From Scolanthus callimorphus (lineage: Eukaryota; Cnidaria; Anthozoa; Actiniaria; Edwardsiidae): a stretch of DNA of 64,000 nucleotides. The translations under genes were made by a program, and so were the position numbers. Position 1 is the stretch's first letter. Every line of letters starts with the position of its first letter. The notes below the pieces were generated by a model. That model ran no database searches, was not told the origin of the DNA, and saw only the letters and a program-made list of their open reading frames with translations. Location: assembly GCA_033964015.1 (NCBI GenBank), contig CM066923.1:7243978-7307977 (forward strand). Reading direction: 5' to 3'. Below are positions 55,730 through 64,000 of the stretch, piece after piece.

Positions 55730-58700
55730 CTGCAGAGAAAAAAGGATTACAATTAAAGCGAAAGTGTCGCGATTTTAGGGTTCATCGTTAGCTTAAATGC
55801 AGTCTTATTTACAAAGTTGTTCAACAAAGTTGTTCTGCGACAGTTGCGACTGCTGTAACGATACGGAAACCTGCGGCGTTCGCGACTTCTGTAACACGCT
55901 GCGACACTTGCGACTGCTGCAACTCGTGTTACAGGAATCGCCCGTGTTCTATCTCTGCGACAGCAACTGGAGTTTCGCGACTGCTGCGACACGAAATTTG
56001 AGTGGAAACCTGGGCCACCAATTTGGTTACGACCGCTGCTATTTATATGAAAACCAGTGTGTTGCAGCTGTAACTATGTGGAAACTGGGCTTAAAGAGAT
56101 AACGATAAGACACGTGACATAGGGACCGACTTTTCAAGCCAATACGATTTTAAAATGTTAGCCGACCGTCTTACTCTGTATATATGTTCTTTCGCCTTAA
56201 ACAGTTGTCCACGCAACATTCTACCAACCATGGCCCTATCCCCCGTTAAGTCCCCCTTCTGACCCCCTTCCAGGGCTTCATTTCCCTCCCCCTTCTTGGA
56301 GGTATCGCAATTCACCCTGCCACTCCGTGTTGTTGTTTCGCACGAATTTGTGTTTCATTTCATTGTCAATAGTTAGAATTAACGTTTAGCTATATTAATT
56401 TCAGCAAAATCTAATGACAGAAAGAGATTTTTTTCGCCAAAAAAAGATGGAAAAATGTGAACAAGAAAGTGCTCGACCTCGTGCGAAAAGGCGTTGTGAT
56501 TGTGTAAGAGCGCGCGCTTGTAAGGAGAATTAAAATTTCAATCGACGAAAATAATCCATTTCTCTCGAAAATAATCAATAATCGTGTTGGAAGAAAATAT
56601 TTTCACGTATTTGGTGGAGTCGCGCATTTTCTCCCAACTAGCCGTCAATATTTTATGGTATTGCCGTCTCAAACTCGTAATCAGTTTATAGTATCATCAA
56701 CGTACCATGAGGAAGCTGTACCCACTCCAGAGGCTGCTCCAGCCAGCAGGGCATCGCGGTAGGTTGACGCTCTGACTGTGAACGGCTACAACAGGTCCAT
56801 CCGACTCACAAACAGTACACCTGGAAAATGTGCACAGTTATAACAGTTATATAGTTTGCAGGCAAGAGCATAAGAGCGACCCAGCAATAGGCCATCAGGC
56901 TGCCAATGGTTCTTGTCGCGACACGGCTCGGTTGTGGTCGCGGTACGAAACCTGGCCTGCTGTAGATACGGAATGAAATCGCGTAGTCGCGATTTCGAGA
57001 TAAATGTAGCCTGCTTGCAGGCGGTACTGAGTGTTTTTATCGCGGAAAACCCGGTCCGTTCGATGATCGGGCGCCATCTTGGAATTTCCGCGATAAAAAC
57101 ACTCAGTACCGCCTGCAAGCAGGCTAAGATAAATGGAGAGCTCACATTATTTCTCTGATATTAGTATTCTCAGTTGTCACCGCAACTTAAACAGAGAAAA
57201 CGAAACGCGATTGACCGGATATTATGATCGGCCAAATCACAATTTTGGTTGGACATTTGGCGATTTTGCTCGGACAATGTCTGATGACCGGCAGTAATTT
57301 CCAGCTCTGCGACACGGAATGCGCCATAGCGTGTTCACAGTCATACGAAATCTTTCCCTGCTAGCACAGGCCTCTTGTCCTGTCAGCTGTCGGTGTGAAA
57401 ACAACGGAAGAGGCCTCTGCTAGCAGGGTAGCAGATAAAAACGAAATCTGCTCTATCAACTACGTTCGATTCCGTACCTGCTGATGTAGGGTTCTACAGC
57501 CGATTGTGTAATAGGCATCATTGGTATCTGATTATCAGTAGAGAGCCAATAGCTGTAGTCATTTCTCGAGGCGTAGTTACACTTGCCAAAGATGTTGCAA
57601 TACAAGTACGGCATGGTGGTGAATCGGCGGAGGCACGAGCCAGCGGACCCGAGGTCTTGCCCATGTGACGTGTCGTGTCCTTGTACGTACAGTAAACTGT
57701 AGCCGTCCCATAGTTTGTTATAGTTGGGTGGACAGACAGGCGGGGTGGTGGACTGGCTGTGTTTGACGATGTAGAAACCAACCTGCACGCGAAAAAAATA
57801 TGGAGAGTTCAGGTCTAGACCTCTAAGGGTGGAGGAGTCATGTCTGAAAAATAGGCATGCTAAGCATGCATGTAGCTACTGGAAAACTGACATGATCTTT
57901 CGCCCCGAATATTTGTTACCTTGAAAATGTGTCATACTCAAGGAATTTGTGATATAGTAACGATTACATTAGTTGTGCCTGTTGCTGCAGCTCGGAGTAA
58001 ATAGAGAAACACAACTTGTGGGCCAAGTATTGTTTGTTTTGTGATTGTGAAACGCTTAGACTCAGTGAATGGCAGGATTGAGGAATACCGTCGAATATAC
58101 AACGGCTTTCCTGCCTTCTGATTGGCTGTATATGCTGAGGTATAAACAATAACCCACCTTTGTGATTCCTGTACCGGGTTCCCCGATGGCACCTTTGGGC
58201 CCGGCTCTCCTGCGTCTCCTGGTAAACCAGGCTCGCCCTTCCGTCCGGGATTTCCTTCTAAACCAGGCGGCCCTCGTTCGTTAGACGGGACACCCACCTG
58301 GCCTTTGGGTCCCCTGCGGCCCGGTTGCTTTCCGGGAGGTCCTGGGGGGAATTCGGGGGTTTCATTAATTTTTGAATTAGCAGGCTAAGTTTTGGTAGTA
58401 GGCGGAGGCCGCAAGGCCTTGGCCTGCTATGGAGGTACGGGAGCATCCCCCCACCTCCCGCGAAATTTGGTAGCAGAACAGGCGTTTTCCTGTGTTTTGA
58501 GGGCAAGATAATTGGCATATTCATGTATTCTATTGCTTTGATATTGAAGTTCGACGGCGATCAGCAGTGAAGTAGAAGGCGGTTCACCCCTTCTTTCGGA
58601 AGAATTCCTTTTAGCTCACATTTAAAACTACGGCAACTATTGGTCATCAAGCCTCGAACGCACTGACATAAAATGTACAAACATTGATAAGCCCTTGTTG

Positions 58701-61700
58701 CAACTTGTAACGTTTTTTCTCTGAAACGTGGCCGTTTCACTCATTTGTAGGTCCCTTTACAGCTGTGTTGATGAATTTTCCTTCCGTGGGTAAATTTGCA
58801 AAAACGAAAAACCTCGACAAGGTCTGTTGAATCCATATCTAGTGTGTGTGTGTGTTGGGGGGGGGGGGGGGGGGGTACGGAGGCATCCCCCCACCTCCCG
58901 CGGGGGGGGGGGGGGGGCAGTGGAGTTGACTTAATTTTAAAACGATATCGCAGCGCAATATCGCGTTACTATATATCAGCGTTACTGATATACAGTATCA
59001 GTAACTCAGAAATGCTGAGTCAGTAACTTAGAAACTGAACGAGTACCAACCTTGTGGGCCGCGTTCACCCGGAGGACCATATAAGCCGTCAATTCCTCTT
59101 ACACCAGGTTCTCCCTTGTTACCGCGCTTGCCGGGAAAGATTGAGTCCTCGCCAGGTATACCTTTCGGTCCGACCAGACCCGTATCTCCAAAGCGACCCT
59201 TGGAACCAAACGCACCGGTACGCCCTTAGGATACGAGGGGAAAGTGAAATAAATTCTACAGACAGAAACTAAATGAGTAGATTCAAATCAGGAAGTGGCC
59301 ATATCAAAGCCAAATAACTACACGTCTTCCCCCAAACATCGAAACGATTTCCCCCCAAAAAATGGATTCTCCTCTACAGGGATCTCTCTCAATACAACGA
59401 AACGAAACGAGAAAGCACTATCTTGGGCTTCCTGAGTTATGGCATAGCAACCAAATTACTCAGTGTTACAGAAAGCTTTGTTTTTGGTGATCGCGGTTTT
59501 TTGTACTCCCTTTCATTGTCTCGTTCTAAGGTCTTTGTTCTTGGTTTTGCTTCCATTGTTTTCATGCGTCTGGTGCTCCGTAACTTCACGAAATTTAGTA
59601 TGGGCAATTCGGTATATGGAACACAATACAATGCTTTGCCTGAGCGATCGATAAAGAATGAGTTCTATAGGCCTAATGCTCAGATGAATTAGGTGAACAC
59701 TTAGGCCGTTACATACACACGTTAAATACCTTTAGGGCCCGGTGCCCCTGTTGGCCCGGGGGGTCCAGGAGGACCGGCATCACCCTCGCTGCCCTTCGGT
59801 CCAAAGAAGCCGTCATCCCCACTCGGCCCTCTACGCCCTCGGCGACCTGAGCCTCCCGGTTGTCCTTGAGGTCCACGAGATCCTAGCGCTCCTCGTTCGC
59901 CGTACTGCCCTGGTCTACCAGGTCGCCCCTGTCTACCAGCGAAGCCAGCAAAACCTGAAGTACAAGGAGAACTAGGTAGTGAGACTTTCCGAGGTGCTCT
60001 TAAAATACTGGTGCTAAAATGATTAGAGTTACGAGTTCGAGTTCGAGTTACGAGTTCGGGTTACGAGTTCGAGATACGAGTTCAGGTTACGAGTTCTAGT
60101 TACTAGTTCGAGGTACGAGTTTGGGTTACGAGTTTCGAGTTCGAGCTGTGCGAGTTCAGGTTACCTTGTGAGCCTTGATCTCCTACGATCCCTTTAGGAC
60201 CATCATTGCCTGCACCACCACGAGCTCCAGGTGAACCAGGGAGTCCTGGGCGACCATCTCTACCATGGAAGCCCTCGTCACCAGGGAGGCCTGGAGGTCC
60301 CGGAGGTCCATCAGCGCCAAGGGGCCCTGGGCCCCCACGGGGTCCTGGAGGGCCATCTTCTCCTTTGGGGCCATTTACACCATCCAAACCTCTCCCACCA
60401 TTAACACCTACAAAGATGATTAATTTATAATGCTTTATGTTTATGTTTTCATAATTTATAATGTTTTCATCTGTACACATCATATATTAGTTTAAAGCGG
60501 TTTAAAAAGAGCATTTGTTAAGTGTGATATCTGTAGGGCTGCTAAAATCGAAAATAGGAATATAAGAAAAACGGATAATAACTATAAATCGATTTCCGGC
60601 AAACAGGAAGAAAATATGCGACGCAGCAGTGCTTTTGGACATGGAAAATGGGAAAGAGTTGATCTTATTCGTACGTGCCCTGCTAAATATAGGTAGAATC
60701 CAGTATAGGATCCAGGAGTTTTCGAGGGATGGGGAACATTATCTGGAGTTTACAATGTGTTACGGCACAAATCTTGTCTGTTTTGTCCTTTCTCTCTATT
60801 TGTTTTTAATGCGAATTACATACAAATATAACAGATCAATAGATAAAGCATTTCAATGGTATTGCGTACAATATTGAGTACAATATCAAAACGACAAATA
60901 TATCTCATCAATTGTCGGGCAGTCCTGATCACAACAACACTTTGCAAACTTTTAGGTAACCATCCGTCTGCATGATGACATGCGGCCACCAAAACTCCAG
61001 AGTACACCGCCTTTCCCACTCCTCCTCCCCCGAATTTATAAGAAATTTCAAGGGTCTTGCGGGTGGCGCTGGTCGTCCGCTGATCGTCCGCTGCGGCCAC
61101 CAAGAGTTCAGAGTACATCCCCTTACCCCCTCCCCCGGTTTATAAATTTCAATGGTCTTACCGGGTGGCCCTGGTCGTCCGATAGCGCCAGTTTCTCCTC
61201 TGTTACCAGAGTCCCCAGTTGCTCCAGGTTTTCCAGGCATTCCTGACATCCCGTCGACACCACGCCCTCCCTTCTTGCCAGGGGGTAGCGGAGTTTCTCC
61301 ATCCCATTCTGCGCGAGCGCCCTTTACACCTTTCACACCCTTAAAGCCTAGTAGGGAAATGGAAGAATTAATTCTGAATAGACAAAAACTTGTCACTGCT
61401 TAAATCGTGCATGTTCAATACGGAGAAATCGTTTACGTGAAAACTCGAAGAAACAATGACTTTTTCGAATCGGAATGGAAGCTGAAGAATCGGACTTAAT
61501 TACGTACACTAGAGCAAGATTGATTATGTTATTTATGCTATATTATTTTCTAATCTGTTTGTAAATAAACCGAGCCATAATTTACCCCGTGTGTGTTGTG
61601 TTGATTTGTGGCGACAATTGTATAGCACAGATTATAAAAAACCTAAGATAGTACGCGCGCTCTGAATGGTCGAGCGCTGTGCATTCTCACATTATAAACG

Positions 61701-63642
61701 CACGGCAGATGCAATGCTATTTTATAAAAGCAATACAAATCGGATTTCAGTGGTGTATGATGTGATAAACGCACTTTGGATGCTGGAAAAACATCTCTCG
61801 TGCTTTTATCACATTATAAACCACCGAAACCGGCTTTTTAATGCTTAAATAACGTCTTAAAAGGAGCCTGTAATGATAAGCGCATGCTCCAGGAGCGATC
61901 ACTGAATGATCAGCAAAACTAATAAGACCATCCTATCAGATAACTATTTAAGAATATGAGAAGTAGCGCGATTATATACGATTTTGGTTTCGAGGTTTTT
62001 AGCCTTCGGTGGCCATCGTTACGGGAAAATTCTTCTTTGAATTGAGATGCGCAGAAAGAGCCTCTGTCAGCCTCCATTTTATCATCCTACCAACATACCG
62101 AGACAGACAAAGCATCCATTTCCATCGGCTGATTTTGGGATGTAGTGCAATATTTTCGATAGAATTCGATAAATGAATAATAAAACTTTGTTTTAAGAAG
62201 ACTATTTCAAGATTTCTACACGTAATTCGTTGTCTGATATCGACTGAAAACAATAACAAAGGAGTGGCTGACTAGGTCTCTTTAAGTCTATCTATACTAG
62301 ACTAGCTCAAGCTTCCAAGGGTAGCATACCTCGCTGTCCTTTGGGTCCAGGTGGGGCCACCCCTGGGGGTCCAGGGGGGCCTTGCGACCCCCTCTCCCCT
62401 TCCGGTCCGCTATTACCCTCCCGACCAGTCTACCTATACTAGACTAGCTCAAGCTTCCAAGGGTAGCATACCTCGCTGTCCTTTTGGTCCAGGTGGGGCC
62501 ACCCCTGGGGGTCCAGGGGGGCCTTGCGACCCCCTCTCCCCTTCCGGTCCGCTATTACCCTCCCGACCAGTCTACCTATACTAGACTAGCTCAAGCTTCC
62601 AAGGGTAGCATACCTCGCTGTCCTTTGGGTCCAGGTGGGGCCACCCCTGGGGGTCCAGGGGGGCCTTGCGACCCCCTCTCCCCTTCCGGTCCGCTATTAC
62701 CCTCCCGACCAGTTCCTCCGGGATACCGGGGAGACCTGGCGGTCCGACACCCGGATCTCCATCCTCTCCAGGTGCGCCTGTATACCGGAAAGAACGAGTT
62801 AGACAATGCAGCGGGGTTTGAACACCAAATCTCCCGCACAAAAGCCCGGCGCACTACCACTGAGCCAGCCGATGGGCGGAAGCCGGATACTAGTAATCAA
62901 ATTTAAGCAACCAGAGCAAAGGTTTGCATATATGGAAACAGCAGGAGAACTGACCGATCCCCGCAATTGAGCAGCTAGGCAATGATTTGATATTCCCGCT
63001 AATTTTTCTATGCTCTAGCTAATGATTGATGATTTTGAAGCATTGCAATAATTACGAGCAAAGTTATAGGCCGTTAAAATTCCCTATTTTTAGAGACGTT
63101 GTATGAGCCTCGGACACAATCTGTCTGACCTCCATACAAACACTATAAAAATATGCAACCTTAGAGGCCTTATATAACTTCGCTCCAAATTATCGTATTA
63201 CTCCCAAACTTTCAGAATATTTTAGTTTTGAGCTATTCTAACTATAGCACAAGAGACTCGAAAAGAACACCGATCATTGTCCAGCTGCTAACATGCGGGG
63301 ATCGATCAATTGATATGTGACTCCATACATGATGTACTTCAGAGACGCATTAATGAAGCCGAAGGCTGATGCAAATAACACAGGCACGAGGTTTTGCTAA
63401 CTCACGCTCGACTTTTCATTAATTATTTTATTATAAATTTTAAAGAAGACAAATTGATACGATGCCAAATGATTTTATTCAAAATGGCATTGTTCAAATT
63501 CCCCCCATGTATTATTACGACTCACCTCGCCTTCCTGTTCGTCCAGCACGACCTGCCAGGCCTGGAGCACCATCAAGACCCTCTCGCCCTGATTCTCCTT
63601 TCGTACCAGGGAATCCTGGGAGACCATCACCACCGGGCTCGC
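55469..63642 (-). CDS. Type IV collagen alpha-chain gene, 3' part (10 exons; continues right)
   Basis: Seven exons of Gly-X-Y triplets with short interruptions lead into three exons encoding two C4 subdomains (NC1), the network-forming C-terminal domain found in type IV and related basement-membrane collagens. All triple-helix exons begin and end within a Gly codon (phase 1), as is usual for type IV genes. Both C4 halves keep all six cysteines and the WDGYSLLY / WSGYSFLM and SYWLST / SFWLAT signatures. The product would be secreted and assembled into basement-membrane networks. Two exons carry single-base homopolymer deletions, probably consensus errors. The N-terminal 7S region and most of the helix lie outside the window. 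I cannot say which alpha chain of the animal this is. Confidence 0.93.
56706..56820 (-). CDS. Collagen IV NC1: junction of the two C4 subdomains
   Basis: 115 bases. With AG from the previous exon it gives R, then [19 protein letters not shown], then [17 protein letters not shown]. It ends in phase 0 at donor GTACGT. Confidence 0.95.
57007..57126. mobile_element. 120-bp MITE with 9-bp target duplication
   Basis: Near-perfect arms TAGCCTGCTTGCAGGCGGTA and CTGAGTGTTTTTATCGCGG. AGATAAATG flanks both sides (56998-57006 and 57127-57135). It lies in the intron within NC1. Confidence 0.9.
57354..57440. mobile_element. Short MITE-like element with 9-bp flanks
   Basis: CCCTGCTAGCACAGGCCTC is inverted as GAGGCCTCTGCTAGCAGGG. 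ACGAAATCT lies at 57345-57353 and 57441-57449. It sits about 30 bases from the NC1 exon. Confidence 0.65.
57478..57782 (-). CDS. Collagen IV NC1: first C4 subdomain
   Basis: 305 bases reading [71 protein letters not shown] and ending PYISR. Four C4 cysteines are here; the last two are in the next exon. The acceptor is GCGTGCAG and the donor GTACGG. Confidence 0.97.
58158..58341 (-). CDS. Collagen exon: last Gly-X-Y exon, frameshift at a G-run
   Basis: Reads [17 protein letters not shown], then [19 protein letters not shown], then, after restoring one base in the G/C run at 58198-58203, [14 protein letters not shown], which joins NC1 in phase 0. With the extra base the length is 185. The donor is GTGGGT. 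Confidence 0.87.
58841..58918 (+). repeat. G-homopolymer and GT microsatellite tracts
   Basis: Two runs of 18 or more Gs separated by a short C-rich segment, within a collagen intron. Confidence 0.9.
59051..59224 (-). CDS. Collagen exon: Gly-X-Y
   Basis: 174 bases, phase 1-1. It reads [35 protein letters not shown] and [16 protein letters not shown]. The acceptor is ATCCTAAG and the donor GTTGGT. EDSIFP is a short interruption. Confidence 0.9.
59730..59954 (-). CDS. Collagen exon: Gly-X-Y
   Basis: 225 bases, phase 1-1. It reads [19 protein letters not shown], then [20 protein letters not shown] and [16 protein letters not shown]. The acceptor is TACTTCAG and the donor GTATTT. Confidence 0.92.
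60018..60163 (+). repeat. GAGTTACGAGTTC minisatellite
   Basis: Irregular 6-, 13- and 19-base units built from GTTCGA and GTTACGA run up to the donor of the neighbouring collagen exon. Confidence 0.85.
60165..60407 (-). CDS. Collagen exon: Gly-X-Y
   Basis: 243 bases, phase 1-1. It reads [37 protein letters not shown] and [15 protein letters not shown] with no interruption. The acceptor is TTTGTAG and the donor GTAACC. Confidence 0.92.
60978..61186 (-). repeat. Duplication of a collagen exon end and its intron start
   Basis: GCGGCCACCAA, CAGAGTACA, TTTATAA and GGGTGG-CTGGTCGTCCG occur at 60980-61081 and again at 61091-61186. In the downstream copy the donor GT has become GC and the triplets have drifted. 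Confidence 0.8.
61162..61347 (-). CDS. Collagen exon: Gly-X-Y
   Basis: 186 bases, phase 1-1. It reads [39 protein letters not shown] and [12 protein letters not shown]. The acceptor is CCCTACTAG and the donor [19 protein letters not shown] is an interruption of the triplet pattern. Confidence 0.9.
62053..62284. mobile_element. Related copy of the AAAGAGCC MITE
   Basis: AAAGAGCCTCTGTCAGCC on the left is inverted as GGCTGACTAGGTCTCTTT on the right. CATCCATTTCCATCGGCTGA matches 43600-43625 inverted. Confidence 0.78.
62288..62713 (-). repeat. 142-bp tandem triplication of the 3' part of a collagen exon and its donor
   Basis: GCTTCCAAGGGTAGCATACC occurs at 62311, 62453 and 62595. Each copy contains about 100 bases of the Gly-X-Y exon plus the donor GTATGC. 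Only the copy at the right (62614-62713) connects to the rest of the exon. Confidence 0.95.
62614..62777 (-). CDS. Collagen exon: Gly-X-Y, frameshift at a C-run
   Basis: Reads [20 protein letters not shown], then [19 protein letters not shown] and [11 protein letters not shown]. At 62720-62722 the plus-strand GGG must be GGGG to keep the frame, which gives 165 bases. The acceptor is GTATACAG and the donor GTATGC. Its 3' part is repeated twice more downstream. Confidence 0.85.
62806..62872 (-). mobile_element. tRNA-like sequence (probable SINE head)
   Basis: On the minus strand, TGGCTCAGTGGTAGTGCG matches a polymerase III A box and GTGTTCAAACCCC a B box about 33 bases further on. The stems pair poorly, so a functional tRNA is unlikely. 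Confidence 0.55.
63526..63642 (-). CDS. Collagen exon: Gly-X-Y
   Basis: 117 bases, phase 1-1. It reads [19 protein letters not shown] then [18 protein letters not shown]. The acceptor is TTGCTAG and the donor GTGAGT. It is the most 5' collagen exon in the window. Confidence 0.9.
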
Positions 63643-64000
63643 CTAGCAAGATAGATTCACTTGTTAGATACAAAGTTCTCTAATCTTCATTGTGGAGTTA
63701 AACATTCCACGCAAGTGTCCTTTGACCAGGTCACGTTACTTTGACCGAGTATTGTGTTACTTTGACCAGATGTTGCGTTACTTTCATCAAGTGTTGCGTT
63801 ACACTAGCCGGCTAGTTTACACTTGAACGCAATAATAATCATAATACAAGCGGAAGCGCCAGAAGACCAAGCATTCCCTTGTGTTTGTGTCTAGTGTGAA
63901 TCACGAGGACACGAGGCTGTCGCCAGCTAGCGACCAAGTGCACAAAACTGGTCGCCTTTTGATCGCCAGGTGGCATCAAACTTGAGCAACAAAACATTTG
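63643..64000. other. Collagen intron running off the window
   Basis: A short tandem of about 20-base units, GTTACTTTGACCAGGTGTTGC-like in structure (units contain GTTACTTT and GACCA), spans about 63718-63810. Nothing else is recognisable. Confidence 0.6.

Overview
The window looks like nuclear DNA of an invertebrate animal, most likely an anthozoan cnidarian such as a coral. This is inferred from intron-rich genes with short symmetric exons, a basement-membrane type IV collagen, an FN3-rich channel gene and dense palindromic MITE-like elements. Nothing suggests a prokaryote or an organelle.

Layout. (1) 1-19522 is a head-to-tail tandem array with a 5.92-kb AT-rich unit: three full-length periods and a 1.75-kb partial one. 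The copies I compared differ only in homopolymer length. Each unit carries a 133-residue minus-strand ORF and, also on the minus strand, a lysine-rich ORF whose C-terminal third resembles the region ahead of the reverse transcriptase in Penelope-like elements; no reverse transcriptase is visible. (2) The array stops abruptly at 19519-19522 inside an FN3 exon. From there to 39700, on the + strand, lie the 3' 18 coding exons of one gene. It encodes at least ten extracellular fibronectin type III domains, then an ionotropic-glutamate-receptor-like module (short S1, M1, P-loop, M3, S2, M4) whose pore carries the potassium-channel signature TTLGYGD, then a charged intracellular tail. (3) 39701-55468 has no gene I can support. 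It holds a tRNA-derived SINE-like element, several foldback elements, a minisatellite and a roughly 7-kb nest of inverted repeats. (4) 55469-63642, minus strand, is the 3' part of a type IV collagen alpha-chain gene: seven Gly-X-Y exons and three exons for the tandem C4 (NC1) domain. It continues beyond the right edge.

The two genes are convergent and share no obvious pathway beyond both products acting at or outside the cell surface. Three single-base frameshifts (one FN3 exon, two collagen exons) all sit at homopolymers, the same variation that separates the array units, so residual long-read consensus error is a simpler explanation than pseudogenisation. The most interesting object is the FN3-repeat/K+-filter glutamate-receptor-like channel, together with the array that has cut off its 5' end.
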